Shown here: in pieces, positions 47,013-60,068 of the stretch
How positions within the stretch are numbered: the stretch's first letter is position 1
How the letters are laid out: every line of letters starts with the position of its first letter
Origin: Boswellia sacra
Taxonomy: Eukaryota > Streptophyta > Magnoliopsida > Sapindales > Burseraceae
Length of the DNA: 64,000 nucleotides
Assembly: GCA_013180625.2 (NCBI GenBank)
Contig: SNVD02010008.1
Coordinates: 124,001 to 188,000, forward strand
Direction of reading: 5' to 3'
Notes under the pieces: model-generated
What the model was told of the DNA's origin: nothing
Seen by the model: only the letters and a program-made list of their open reading frames with translations
Database searches by the model: none
Translations under genes and position numbers: made by a program

Positions 47013-50000
47013 TCATCCACCAGAATGGTTCTCACAAATTCCTTCGTGGATCTCCCTCATGGCATAAAATGCTTCATCTGGTCGAAGGCATCTTAAGTAT
47101 GGCAAAGAAAATCCTCTGCGATATAACACGCCATCAATTATAGTGTATCTAGCTGACTTGTAACGGAGCTTTCTTGCTTCCAACTTGTCAGCTGGCACTT
47201 TTCCGTCGACTAGATATTTGATAATCGGATCCATCCAGCATGAGTCTTCTTCAACCGCATTTAACTCCTTAATGCCATTGTTAACAATGCTCGGCTCTGC
47301 AATGTACTCCACAAGAATGGAATCCGGAAGTGTTGCCTTTGTAGCAGATGCTAGCTTAGCCAAGATATCAGCACGATGATTGTCAGCCCTTGGAATCTGC
47401 TCGACCTTGACTTCCTTAAAAGATTGCATCAATTCTTGTGCTCTAGATAAATAGGCCATCATGTTAGGCTCTCTTGCCTGGAAGTCTGACGAGGTTTGTC
47501 CCACCACCAATTGTGAGTCACTATAGAACAACACTTTTTGTGCTTTTAAGACTTGTGCCATTGTCAACCCAGCAACAAGGGCTTCATATTCAGATTCATT
47601 ATTTGAAGCTTTGAACCCGAATCTCAAAGCATAACACATTTCCTCACCATCGGGGCTGGTTATCACCAGCCCAGCTCCGCAACCTTGTGCATTGGAGGCT
47701 CCATCCACGTATAATACCCAAGTGTACGGATCTTGGTCGACCTGAGCTTCATCAGATTCTTGACTAGCAAATTCAGCAATGAAGTCTGCTACAGCTTGGC
47801 CTTTGACCGCAGGGCGTGGTTGATAACTTATGTCGAATTCACTCAGTTCGATAGACCATTTCACTAGTCGACCAGAGATTTCTTGCCTTAGTAGTACTTG
47901 TCGCAATGGTTGGTCTGTAAACACAATAATAGAGTGAGCTTGAAAGTATGGTCGAAGCTTTCTAGCTGACATGACAAGCGCGAGTGCTAACTTTTCAAGT
48001 GTTGAGTATCTCTTCTCAGCATCAGTCATGGCATGACTAGTATAATAGATAGGCTGCTGAGATTTCCCCTCCTCTCTGACCAAGACGGAGCTGGTGGCAT
48101 ATTGAGAGACCACCAGATATATCATCAAAGTCTCCCCTTCTACAGGTTTGGCCAAGAGAGGTGGTCTAGTCAAGTAAAGCTTTAATTGGAGAAATGCTTG
48201 CTCACACCCTTCAGTCCATTCCATGCCTTTGCCCTTTCTAAGGGCCTTAAAGAACGGTTGGCATTTATCTGTTGCCCTTGATATAAACCTATTTAACGCT
48301 GCAATCCTTCCAATTAAGCGTTGGACTTCTTTCATGTTACGCGGTGACCTCATTTCCATAATAGCGCTAATTTGATCTGGGTTGACTTCTATCCCTCGTT
48401 GATCGACCATAAAACCAAGAAACTTTCCAGAAGACACACCGAAGGCACACTTAGTGGGGTTCAACTTCATACCATACTTTCGCAAAATTTCGAAAGTTTG
48501 CTTCAAATGACCGACATGATCATCCGCTCTCATCGACTTAGTCAGCATATCATCAACGTAGACTTCCATGGTATGGCCTAGGAGTTCATGGAACATCTTG
48601 TTGACTAACCTTTGGTATGTATCTCCAGCATTCTTTAACCCGAACGGCATTACATTATAACAATATATCCCATGATTCGTGAGGAAGGAGGTTTTTTCCT
48701 TATCAGGTTCATACATACTGATCTGGTTATATCCGGAGAAAGCATCCATGAAGCTTAGGAGTTCATGTCCTGCTGTTGAGTCGACCAATTGATCAATCCT
48801 TGGAAGGGGAAAGCTATCTTTCGGACATGCCTTGTTAAGATCTTTGAAGTCCACACACATCCTCCACTTATCATTAGACTTTTTCACCATTACCACATTT
48901 GCTAGCCAATCTGGGTAGAAAACTTCTTTAATAAAGTTAGCTTCTAGAAGCTTGTCAACCTCTTTTTTTATGGCATTGTATTTTTCTTGGCCGTATGCTC
49001 TTCTTTTTTGTCTGACTAGTTTATAAGTTGGGTCGACTTGCAATTTATGAACTATAATTTGTGGATCGATTCCACTCAAATCAGCATATGACCAAGCAAA
49101 CACATCTGAATATTCTCTAAGGAAGTTCTTTAAAGCATTATAGATGTCTGGCGAAAGTAAAGAACCAACCTTGATTGTCTTTCTTGAATCATCCTCATCA
49201 ATCAACACAGATTTCAATTCTTCAGCTGGAGTTCCCCTTTGCTCAAACCCGTCATCTCTAGGATCTAGATCATGGGTTGATAGAACCTCTCCAACTTGCT
49301 CAACTTTGCCAGTAGGATCCGGATTATGAATCTGGAAGGCTTCCTTAACTGGTCGACTGCCATCATCTCTTGGAGTTGGATTATGGATAGAGAGCATCTC
49401 CTTAGCCTGCTCTTTCATGGCAATGGCGTAACACGATCTAGTCAATTCTTGATCACCTCGCACAACTCCTACCCCTTCTTCGGTAGGAAATTTCATTATC
49501 AAATGGTAGATGGAGATTGCTGCCTTAAAGTTTATTAAAGCTGGTCGACCAAGGATAACATTATAAGCGCTAGGAAAATCAACCACTAAGAAATTCACAA
49601 AGGCAGTTTTCTTATGAAGACCATCCCCTGCCGTCACTGGCAACTGGATTAAACCCATAGGGGTCACATGATCTCCTGCAAAACCTTTCAAGGAGGATTC
49701 ATTAGGATAGAGTTGGTCTTTAGACAATTCCATGCGAGTGAAAGCTTCCAAGAAAAGTATATCTAGAGAACTCCCGGTATCTACTAGCACTCGTTTTACA
49801 CCACAATTGGCAATTGTCATTGTTACTACTAAGGCATCATCATGAGGAAAAAACACACCATTGGCGTCTTCTTTAGTGAAAAGTAATGGAGTATGGAAGA
49901 GACGGGGTTGTTTCGTAACCCTCGTTGACGCACTAACCTCTAAAGTCGTTGCACACCTTCTCACCTCTTTTGTATGAGCCTTCAAGGCACGATTTGAGTA

Positions 50001-51614
50001 TCCTCCAACACCAGGTCCCCCAACAATTGTAGCAATAGTAGCTATCCTTTTTTCGGTCAACCTAGCACGCCTTTCTTTCCCTGATCTTTCTACTCCCTCA
50101 CTTTGTGCAATGTACTCTGTCAAGTATCCATTGCGGATCAAAGTCTCTATTTGTTCCATTAATTCAAAGCATTCAGAAGTGGTATGACCATGATCGTTAT
50201 GGAAACCACAATGCTTTTTCTTGTTTCGTCTCCCAGGATCAGATTTCAAAGGCTTCGGACGACTCAACAAATTCTTGTCTTTGATGGCATAAAAAATCTC
50301 ATCACGAGAGGCATTCAATAGAGTATATTGGAGATATTGGACCTCTGCCATTTTATTTGTCCTGGCAATAGTTGGTGCTTCTCTTAGTCGACTGCGACGA
50401 TCAATTATTAAAGGTCCCCAACTATCATTTCTATTTTTATTTCGTTCTCCAGAACGACTGCCCTCTCCTCGTTGACTAGCCCTTAATACCTCAAATTCTT
50501 CTTCCGCTTGAGCGTATGTCTGAGCCTTCTCATACATCATAGCATATGAAGTTGGCATATTATCTCGTATTGCCCACCATAACCTAGTCGACCTGATCCC
50601 ACTGATCATACCATCTAAGGCCACAGGATCATTGAAAGCACCAAGTTTCATCACCTCTGCATGATATCTCTCAATATAACTCATCAAGCTCTCATTTTTC
50701 CCTTGTTTTAAAGTTAACAAGTGTGCCTTAGATTTTCTAGGTGCTCTGACCCCAATAAAATGAGAGATAAATTCTTTTGAGAGCTAAGAGAATGAACCTA
50801 TAGACCCTGGCTTCAGAGATCTATACCATGATCGGGCTGGTCTAGTCAAGGTGAGAGGAAAGACTCTGCACATAGCATCCTCAGAAATATGTCGAAGTGC
50901 CATGTTCTCTCTGAACAACTTCACATGCTCTACTGGGTCGACTAGCCCGTTGTACATGTCCATCTGGGGCATGGAGAATTTCCTGGGTAGTATGGAAGTT
51001 GCAACTGCAGGAGTAAAAGGAGATTCTAATTCCCCCATGATTTCTTCCATTGAATTTCTTTCTCTTTGTGCCTCTTTCAAGGTGCGCAACTCTTCGCGCA
51101 TCAGCTTTAACTCCTCTTGAGTTTTATCCACTTCTTGTTCCTCATGTCGCCTTTTACTTTTACGACGCGAATCCAAGGAATGTCGAAGGTCTTCGTCGTC
51201 CAAATCATCCCTAGTTCTTGTTTTTGAACTACCAGAGCGGCTATGGTCAAGATGAGATTGATTTCCTAATGCTTTACCAGTGCGTCGACCAGAACCATAT
51301 GGTCCTTTCTTTCCACGACCATGTTGCTTACTCGCACTCGTTCCACCCACTAGTGCACCGTGCGATTAACCAGGCACACCTGGATCATTTACCAAGACCC
51401 CATCACCATCAACATGTAAGGCATTCTTCACTTGTGCAGCAAGAGCTTGTATCTGGGTTTGCATCTGAACACTTTGTTGGTTCATAAGCTTTAATTGTTC
51501 TTGAATAGCCATCACATCTTGTTGTCGTGACCCTCTTCCCTTCATTGCTCCTGATCCCTCTTGGTCACTATAGAGATCCTCAATGAGATCATTTTCTTCT
51601 GGCGGGTTATTCAT
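47013..51614 (-). pseudogene. Gypsy gag-protease-RT-RNase H polyprotein (two stops)
   Basis: One minus-strand frame runs from ATG at 51,612-51,614, 48 bp inside the 5' LTR, to a TGA at 47,013-47,015. It is interrupted only by TAA at 51,366-51,368 and TAG at 50,784-50,786. Order: Gln-rich N-terminus; charged region; gag core (PRKFSMPQMDMYNG, near 50,970); a CHHC-like knuckle (CGFHNDHGHTTSEC, near 50,200); aspartic protease with VDTGSSLDILF (near 49,780); reverse transcriptase with YVDDM (near 48,550); RNase H with LYVDGASNAQGCGAGL (near 47,700); and the start of the integrase zinc region. Gag and pol share one frame with no separating stop of their own. RT class is Ty3/gypsy. Because of the stops the locus cannot make a full product unless they are read through. 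Confidence 0.9.
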
Positions 51615-51642
51615 GGTGATATATATGGCTTTTTGTCAAAGG

Positions 51643-51660
51643 TTCCCACAGACGGCGCCA
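51643..51660 (-). promoter_or_regulatory. Primer-binding site of the gypsy element
   Basis: Two bases inside the 5' LTR the minus strand reads TGGCGCCGTCTGTGGGAA. Its first nine bases are complementary to the 3' end of plant tRNA-Asp (by recall); the rest diverges, as often seen in Tat elements. Confidence 0.7.
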
Positions 51661-51662
51661 AT

Positions 51663-52533
51663 TGTTGATGCCAAAAATTGGTCGACTTCCAGCTCAGCAG
51701 TAAAATTTGTATTTGTTGTGGGACTTGACTCAACCAGAAGGTGGTAATTGAGTGTGTGGAGAAGGGGAGGATCCTTCAATGTAATTGTTGTGAGGCTCCA
51801 GTAGGTCATACAATCTGCACACAAGCAGAGAATAAAGGGTCAGAGGCGCCGGTGGTGTTACCGGCGATAATCCTCCGACGCTCTAGTCAGAGATTAATTA
51901 TAAGGTGAAAATTTCTGGTCGACCAGAGGGCAACGGGATAGAGAGAGAGAGGAATTTAAGGGAAAGAAATTGTTCCGAAACCTTGTCTTGCAGCGGAAGA
52001 CTACATTTATAGGCGAGATTGCTTACAGTTGGCGAGGTGCATCCGGCATGATTAACAGGTGGCAAGGTGTATGCAGCATGGTCGACAGATAACGAGGTGT
52101 ATGCAGCATGGTCGACATGTGGCGAGGTGCATGGATCTTTGTTGACACCACGCTGCATGCAAGGAGGTTGACTGTGACACCTGGAGCTATGAAAATTGAA
52201 AGTCGTATCCTTCGTCGACCAAACAAGATGTTTGTTATGTAGTTATCTAGTCAACCAAAAATTCTCAATAATAAGAGTAATGACAAAGTCCTTGTCGACC
52301 AAGCAAGATGCTCGTTATGTAGTTATCTAGTCAACCAGGAATTCTCAATAATAGGAGTAATGAGAAAGTCCTTGTCGACCAAACCGATAACGAAGGATCC
52401 ATCATCCCAGGAGTTATGCTACCATATAGAATAAAGGACCCAGCTATTCAATTGAAGGTCCAAAAAATTGTATATCTTGGTGATGTGGCTTGAAAAATTA
52501 ATTTTATTGGTCATCCTAATTTTTCATCCAACA
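51663..52533 (-). repeat. 5' LTR of the gypsy element
   Basis: 871 bp, TGTTGATGCC ... CATCCAACA. It differs from the 3' LTR by about a dozen substitutions and a 6-bp indel near 52,500. It ends 1.03 kb before the squalene epoxidase ATG, so it is a potential source of antisense or outward regulatory effects. Confidence 0.95.
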
Positions 52534-52538
52534 AGCCT

Positions 52539-53444
52539 GTTCCTCTTGACTTCTGTCTCTCAAAATTGTGCTTTTCAAATAATAATAGCTTTGAGAAATG
52601 TCTAATGATATATCATTCACACACAACCAATTAAAAATAATGAGATATTAATATCATTGAAAAGACTATAATATCCTTATAAGTCCAAATAATGATTTTA
52701 AGTTCTAAAAATTAACTCTCCTATAACATGTTTCTTATTTTTCCTAAACATTAGAATAAGAAAACAAAATTCTCAAATTCAAAAAAAAAAATTCCTAACT
52801 GTCATAGGTAGCTATTACATCTTTTGGTCACCAATGGTCTCCCTTTGCACCCATGAGGTTTTACATAAAGCTCTATTTGTCATTTATCGTTGTTGTTTCA
52901 CTGCAGATACTAGTATTGCTATTGTATTAAATTTTGTGTTACAAGATCCCAACTTTTGTTTTTATCGTGTGAATCAATTAGGGAGGGAATTTCACAGATT
53001 GTTTATAATTTTTTGCATAAAAAAAAAGAATGGCCCGTTACGTTAATGTCAAAAACCGATCAACCATAGTGTTAAATATTCTCCATTTATAAATTATAAC
53101 AAACATTTGACTTTCAATTTAAGGAATCTTCTTCAATCAATAATTTTGACTGCCGAAGAAATGCTTACCAAATTAAAGAATATATTCTTTTCTAAATGTA
53201 ACGGTTGATGACCTACCATTTGTCACATTTGTTTTTTGAAATCCTCGAGAGTCCCTTCAACATTTACTCGACATCTTAGACTTCTAACCAAACCCCATAT
53301 ACATAATCCCAAATAACTTCTTTAATTCTTTGCACCTCTTTTGACTGGACTGTTGCAGAAAGCTATCATGTATACTTCTCCACTATCTTACTAATTTTCA
53401 TTCCTCGACTCCCGTTAATGCTTTCATAAGCTGTTTTCTGCTAA
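52539..53444. other. Upstream region of the squalene epoxidase gene
   Basis: About 0.9 kb between the gypsy insertion and the TATA box; A/T-rich, no other gene. No element that I can assign beyond the TATA box. Confidence 0.5.
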
Positions 53445-53452
53445 TATAAAAG
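53445..53452 (+). promoter_or_regulatory. TATA box of the squalene epoxidase gene
   Basis: TATAAAAG, 116 bp before the ATG. Confidence 0.65.
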
Positions 53453-53843
53453 GGGCCAATTTCAATTGGAAATCAACCAGCACACAAGCATAGGATATCT
53501 TTGAGTATTAGTTTAATTAATTTCTTGTCTAATCCTATAATTCATCAACCGGCAGTAAGAATGGCTTATCTGTATATTCTGGGAGGAGTCATAGCATCTG
53601 TGCTGGCCTTTGCCTGGTTCTACAGAGTTTCAAGAGGAAAGAAGGAGAGCATAGCTTCTTCTTCTTCAATGGAGATTGAAACAAATGAGTGTTCCAAGAG
53701 CTCAGATAATGAAACCCTCGAATCAGATATTGGCGAAAATGCGGATATAATCATCGTTGGTGCAGGAGTTGCTGGTTCAGCTCTAGCTTACGCTCTTGGC
53801 AAGGTATCTCTCTTTCTCTTCTAAACTTCTGTTTTCCTGATAA

Positions 53844-54053
<210 letters not shown>

Positions 54054-54519
54054 TAAAGTTCAAGATATTTTTTCTTTGTTTAATAAATCAATTGTAAGGT
54101 TTTAAATTACAAATTGCAGATTGTGTTACTGAGATTGATGCTCAGTCTATTTATGGATATGCACTCTTCAAAGACGGGAAAAGTACGAAATTGTCATATC
54201 CATTGGGAACATTTGATTCTAAAGTGGCAGGAAGGAGCTTTCACCATGGTCGTTTTGTGCAAAGAATGAGAGAAAAGGCTACTTCCCTTCCCAAGTACCT
54301 TCTTTCCCTTCATACATTATCAACAATTTTTCTTCAGTTTGCTCTGTTTCCTTAGCCAACATTTTCTATATGGCATGGTCAAAACCTAATTCATGTTTAC
54401 AGCAAATCTTTCCATATATTCCGTATTTGAACTTATCCATCTTCTGTCTTAATCTGCTGCTTAGAGTGAGAATGGAAAAAGGAACCGTCACGTCTCTAAT
54501 CAAAGAAAAGGGAACTATC

Positions 54520-54918
54520 TGTTGGGATGTAATAAGGACTCAGAACAGAATTTGGGAGAAAAATTACTTGTATTAATAGAGAAAATTAATGTACAAGAAT
54601 TATACAAAAACTCCCCTAAAATTTCTGGAGCTCTCCTGGCTCTCTCTCTCAATCCTAAACTCTCTGGTTTAGACTCTGGACTCTCTCTAGAATCTCTCTA
54701 ATGCTTAAACAAGGCAGAATTCGTCCCATATTTATAGGGAAAATTCTGCATACAAATTCAAATCAAATTTGGCTACTTCCTTTTATTTTCAAAATTGGAG
54801 GTGCCTAACTAATTTGACTCTCAATGCATTCACATGGGAGGGATTCTGGAAGCCATGCATGTCATGCATGAGCTCAGCAGAATTCTAGAACTCATGCATG
54901 TCATGCATGAGCTCATCA
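54520..54918 (-). repeat. 3' LTR of copia element 1
   Basis: 399 bp. It includes the palindromic motif CATGCATGTCATGCATGAG near 54,893-54,911, also in the other LTRs of the family. The polypurine tract follows at 54,919-54,939 (minus strand GATAGAGGGGGAGAAT). Confidence 0.95.
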
Positions 54919-54965
54919 ATTCTCCCCCTCTATCCCATGTGAAAAAGGAGTAACAACAAAAGTAA

Positions 54966-57900
54966 TTAGACAGCTTCTAATCCAACTATGTCTCTGCATA
55001 GTTCTAGCTTGTCTCTGGTGACCACTTTTGTTAACATGTCGGCTGGATTCTCTTTAGTATGGATCTTCACTAGTTTCAAAAGTTGCTTGTCCATCACCTC
55101 TCGTATCCAATGATAGCGGATGTCGATATGCTTTGTTCGAGAATGGTACACTGAATTCTTGCTCAAATCTAGAGCACTTTGACTGTCACAGTGTACTTTA
55201 TACTCCTTTTGCTCAATCCCAAGTTCTTGGAGAAATCGCTTCAGCCATAACATTTCTTTTCCAGCTTCTGCTGCGGCAATGTATTCTGCCTCTGTCGTGG
55301 ATAGCGCAATACACTTCTGTAGTCTTGACTGCCATGATACAGCTCCCCCTGCAAAAGTGTAAACAAAACCTGATGTAGATTTCCTACTATCAGGATCTCC
55401 GGCCATATCTGAATCTGTATAGCCTTCCAAGATTGGATCAGCTTCCCCGTAACACAAGCATATCTTCGAAGTACCTTTAAGGTATATGAGAATCCACTTG
55501 ACTGCCTCCCAATGTTCTTTCCCTGGATTGGAAAGAAATCTGCTCACGACTCCTACAGCATGAGAATATCTGGCCTTGTACACACCATGGCATACATCAA
55601 ACTTCCTATAGCAGAAGAATAAGGCACCGACGCCATGTCCTCTATCTCTTTCTTGGATGAGGAACATGACGTCTTGCTCAGCTTGAAATGATTAGCCAGT
55701 GGTACACTAACTGGCTTGGCACTATCCATGTTGAACCTTTGGATCACACGTTCAACATATTTTTCTTGAGACAGCCATAATTTCTTTTATTTCCTGTCTC
55801 GACGAATGTGCATCCCCAAGATTTGCTGACCTGGTCCCAAGTCCTTCATATCGAAGGTTTTTTATAGTTCATTCTTCAACTGCTTTATTCTTGTTGCATC
55901 TTTTCCGACGATCAACATGTCGTCCACATAGAGCATGAGTGCAACAAAGTCTCCATCTGGAAGTTTCTGAAAGTAGACGCATTGGTCTGCAGCGGTTCTT
56001 TTGTACCCATGACTCACCATGAAGGAGTCAAACTTCTTGTACCATTGCCTTGGTGCTTGTTTGAGGCCATACAAGCTCTTTTTGAGCTTGCACACGAGGT
56101 GTTCTTTTTTTTGAACCTCGAACCCTTCTGGCTGCTCCATGTAGATTTCTTCATGCAAGTCTCCATGAAGAAATGCTGTCTTCACATCCATCTGTTCAAG
56201 CTCCAAATCAAGACTTGCTGTCAATCCGAGGATGACACGGATTGAGGTCATTTTTACCACCGGTGAGAATATTTCATCAAAGTCAATTCCTTTCTTCTGA
56301 AGGAATCCTTTTACCACCAATCGGGCTTTGTGCTTTATCTCCTTTCCTGTTTCATCTTTCTTGAGCTTGAATACCCACTTGTTCTTCAGTGCCTTCTTTC
56401 CGTCTGGGAGCTCGACCAGTTCATAAGTTTTGTTCTTCTCTAGAGAATTCATCTCATCTTGCATTGCATGCAGCCATCGTTCTTTGTCTGGATGAGATAA
56501 AGCTTCATGAAAGCTTTCTGGCTCCCCCTCATCAGTAAGCAGTGTGTACTCTGATTTCGGATATCTACTCGACGGAATCCGACCTCGCTCAGATCGTCTT
56601 AGCTGAGGTTCTTCATTTCCAGGAGGTATAGCAGCTTCTATGGGTGACTGTGGCTCCCCCGGCTCAGCAATCTCTTCATTTTCTTCCTCCTGATCTGCTT
56701 CTGGAACTTCTTCTGGTACTTCATCATTTCTTGTGGCATTTGGTGTTGAGTCTGCAACAATATCTGGGGCACTGCTAGAGGGATTTGTAGATATTGTTGT
56801 CTTTTCAGCGTCTTCATATGTTTGGTCTTCGTGAAATACGACATCTCTACTCCGGATGACTTTCTTTTCTTTGGGATCCCATAATCTGTATCCGAATTCT
56901 TCATCTCCATAACCGATGAAGATACATGGAACAGTTCTTGCATCGAGCTTCTGTCTGAGCTCCGTGGATACATGTACGAAGGCTAAACAACCAAACACTT
57001 TCAAATGATTATAGGAGGGCTTTTTGTTAGACCATACCTGTTCTGGAATCTCGAAGTTCAGTGGTGCCGATGGTGCTCTGTTGATTAAGTAACAGGCGGT
57101 GCGAATTGCCTCCCCCTAGAATGGCTTGGGTAACTTAGCCAATCTGAGCATGCTTCTGACTCGTTCCATGATGGTTCGATTCATCCTCTCGGCCACTCCA
57201 TTGTGCTGTGGTGTGCGTGGGACAGTTCTTTCATGTCGAATGCCGTATCTTCGACAGTAGGCATTGAACTCTCTGGAGGTATACTCGCCTCCGTTATCTG
57301 ATCGAAGGCATTTTAATTTCTTACCAGTTTCACGTTCTACCATGGCGTGAAACTCCTTGAACTTCTCCAGAACTTCATCCTTCGTCCTGAGGAAATACAC
57401 CCACACTTTCCGAGATGCATCATCAATAAAGGTCAAGAAATACCTTTTACCGCCTAAGGACTCGACTTCGAGAGGTCCGCATACATCACTGTGTACTAGC
57501 TCCAACAGCTTTGATTTCTTCACTGATGAGGAGCTGAATGATACCCTCCGTTGTTTCCCGTACAAACAATAGTCGCAAGGATGAAACGCTGCATCATTGG
57601 AAACAGTGATCAGCTTCTTTTTCTGAAGGGTTGATAAACCCTTTTCACCCATGTGACCGAGCCTTTTATGCCACAAATCTAGAGGTACCATGTGCTCTGC
57701 TACATGAAGGTTCTCTCCGTTTATATTTACATGAGTCCTGTAAAGATTGTCACATAATTTACCTCGAGCAACCACCATGACCCCTTTCAACATCTTCCAT
57801 GTACCGTTGGTGAAGCAGCTCTCATAACCTTGTTGATCAAAGGCTTTTACCGAGAGCAAGTTGAGTCGAAGATCTGGCACATGACGAACGTCCTTTAAAG

Positions 57901-58944
57901 TTATTTTGCATCCGACGTTCGTTTGGAATTGAATATCACCAATTCCCATGATTTTGGCGGTGCTGTTGTTTCCCATCTTCACTATCCCAAAGTCTCCTTC
58001 TTTGTACGTGGTGAAGATCTCTCTGCAAGGAGTGATGTGGCAGGAAGCTGCTGTGTCAATTACCCATTCTACTCCTTGATCTGCTGTGTGAAAGCACGTC
58101 TCTTATGCACAAATGGTCACATCTTCTACCACTGTAACTAGTGGTTCTTCGTTGCTTTGTGCCTGTGAACTCTCCTGGTTTTGCTTCCGAAGACTGCGAC
58201 AATTTCTCTTCAAATGTCCCTCTTTGCCACAGTTGTAGCACTTGTATGTGGGTCTCCGCCAATCTGATGACCTGCCCCTTGATCTGCCTCTGCTTTTGCT
58301 TCTACCTCTTCTCCAGTCTTCACCTCGAGACTGTCTTCCTTGATTCTCTGTGATGTAAGCTTCATCTTGACTGGCGCCTGCATCTTTTCTTCTTGCCTCC
58401 TCGTTCATTAAGGCATCCTTAACCATTGATAGGGTAAGTCTGCCTCCGGGTGCTGAATTACAGATGGAGACCACTAGTGTCTCCCATGAATCTGGAAGGG
58501 AACTGAGAAGTAGAAGTGCTTGTTCTTTGTCTCCAAGCTGTAACTCGACTGCTTTCAACTGATTCACCAAGTTCTGGAACTCACTTGTATGTTCTGCTAC
58601 AGGAGTTCCGCTCCGTAACTTCAAGTTCACAAGCCGTCTCATCAGGATGGCTTTGTTCCGTGCTGACTTGGCTTGATACATACTCTCTTATTTTTTTCAT
58701 AGAGTATATGCATCTGTTTCTTTGGCTACATGGTGGAAGACACTATGATCGATCCATTGTCTGATCTGACCGCTTTTCTGTTAATTTTCTTCCACTCTGC
58801 CTCTTTTTCTGTCTCAGGTCTCTGCCCTTCAAATTCTATAGGGTCATATAGATCCTTATAACTAAGGAGATCCTCCATCCTGGGTCTCCATAGTGTGTAA
58901 TTTGTAGCAGTCAATTTTATCATGGCTCCGGATGATTCTTCCAT
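54966..58944 (-). pseudogene. Copia element 1 gag-pol (broken)
   Basis: Gag starts at 58,944 (MEESSGAMIKLTATNYTLW), slips frame near 58,770, and resumes at 58,681 with a UBN2-type gag core and CCHC knuckle CYNCGKEGHLKRNC. A TAA at 58,103-58,105 and a TAG at 57,116-57,118 interrupt one frame that runs through the protease (DTAAS), pre-integrase zinc region, integrase core (HSDVCGPL, SDNGGEY, PQHNGVAER) and RT (FLHGDL, LYVDDM). Another stop lies at 55,862-55,864 and a frameshift near 55,560, before RNase H (54,966-55,667: TDSDMAGD, STTEAEY). Non-autonomous as it stands. Confidence 0.9.
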
Positions 58945-59656
58945 TTTAGAATAATTAATTCACTAAAATAGAAATTGAATTTCAAGAATCCGAGCCCACT
59001 GTTACGTCCGGAACGGTCAAATTAGGTGGAATAGCCTCTTCCGGGGCTCAAAAATTCTTTTTATATAATAAATACTAAGCTTGGAAACTTTAAGGACTAA
59101 ACTGAAATTTTTTAAGGGCTAAACTGAAATTTCAGAAACTAAAAGGGGCATAATGTATTTATCAGAATTACAGGGGCCAAACTGATATTTCTTAAGGACT
59201 GAAATGTAAATTTCAGAAATTTGGAGGTCAAAATGTAATTACCCGGAAATACAGGGGCCAAAATGTAATTTTCTAACGTTTTGCTGACGTGACGACACGT
59301 GGCACGCTGACGTGGCGACCTGCTGACGTGGACTGCTGACGTGGCAAAAAGTGCGCTGATATGGCTGGTGACGTGGTCGTCTTCTTCCTTCGAATGGCGC
59401 GTGCAGCGCGTGCCACGTGGGGCGAGTGACGCCCACTCGCAGACCAGGTCGGAGGCGAGTGCGGCCCGTGCGGCCTCTCTGGACGTCAGATCGGTCGCCG
59501 AAAAATTTCAGAATGATCAGGACGACGTCACGAACACACAGAACACTTCAAATTCGAAATTCGATGACTTTCCGAAAAATCGAAATTTTCCAGAAACAGG
59601 GACAAATTTTCTCTGAATTTTTCCTCTCTGTTCTGACGTTCCAGGAGCTCAACGAG
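58945..59656 (-). other. Copia element 1 leader with ACGT-core cluster
   Basis: A 0.7 kb untranslated leader. 59,040-59,280 holds repeated phrases like ACTGAAATTTC and GGGGCCAAA(C/A)TG. 59,284-59,375 holds about seven TGACGTGG, TGACGTGA or CACGTGG words, which are bZIP/TGA-type core sites. Confidence 0.7.
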
Positions 59657-59668
59657 GCTCTGATACCA
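59657..59668 (-). promoter_or_regulatory. Primer-binding site of copia element 1
   Basis: Minus strand TGGTATCAGAGC, complementary to the 3' end of initiator Met-tRNA, two bases inside the 5' LTR. Confidence 0.9.
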
Positions 59669-59670
59669 CT

Positions 59671-60068
59671 TGTTGGGATGTAATAAGAACTCAGAACAGA
59701 ATTTGGGAGAAAAATTACTTGTATTAACAGAGAAAATTAATGTACAAGAATTATACAAAAACTCCCCTAAATTTCTGGAGCTCTCCTGGCTCTCTCTCTC
59801 AATCCTAAACTCTCTGGTTTAGACTCTGGACTCTCTCTGGAATCTCTCTAATGCTTAAACAAGGCAGAATTCGTCCCATATTTATAGGAAAAATTCTGCA
59901 TACAAATTCAAATCAAATTTGGCTACTTCCTTTGATTTTCAAAATTGGATGTGCCTAACTAATTTGACTCTCAATGCATTCACATGGGAGGGATTCTGAA
60001 AGCCATGCATGTCATGCATGAGCTCAGCAGAATTCTAGAACTCATGCATGTCATGCATGAGCTCATCA
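59671..60068 (-). repeat. 5' LTR of copia element 1
   Basis: 398 bp, same ends as the 3' LTR; followed by the CTATC duplication. Confidence 0.95.

Larger units (their letters stand above)
32601..52533 (-). mobile_element. Complete Ty3/gypsy element, Tat-like, 19.9 kb
   Basis: Two nearly identical LTRs (32,601-33,465 and 51,663-52,533) bound the element, with 5-bp duplications AGCCT at 32,596-32,600 and 52,534-52,538. It is transcribed on the minus strand: primer-binding site next to the right LTR, gag-pol from 51,614 to about 46,048, then a long 3' region and the polypurine tract at 33,466. The 12.5 kb between integrase and 3' LTR contains an antisense gene at 35,010-37,694, short tandem repeats and a nested CACTA element. 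The order protease-RT-RNase H-integrase and the antisense gene fit the Tat (Retand/Ogre-type) group. About a dozen substitutions and one 6-bp indel were seen between LTRs by eye, so insertion is recent. gag-pol carries stops and a frameshift. Confidence 0.95.
54520..60068 (-). mobile_element. Copia element 1 in SQE exon 4 (5,549 bp, TSD CTATC)
   Basis: LTRs at 54,520-54,918 and 59,671-60,068 begin TGTTGGGATG and end GAGCTCATCA on the plus strand. The target duplication is CTATC (54,515-54,519 and 60,069-60,073). Minus-strand order is 5' LTR, initiator-Met primer site, leader, gag, protease, integrase, RT, RNase H, polypurine tract, 3' LTR: Ty1/copia order, Tork/Tnt1-like by RT sequence. About eight differences were seen between LTRs by eye, so insertion is recent. 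Coding is broken by stops and frameshifts. Confidence 0.97.

Noticed and set aside
32601..52533. Possible endogenous pararetrovirus (caulimovirid) instead of a retrotransposon
   Set aside because: True LTRs with a 5-bp target duplication, an integrase and a tRNA-Asp-type primer site are present, and no movement-protein motif was seen.
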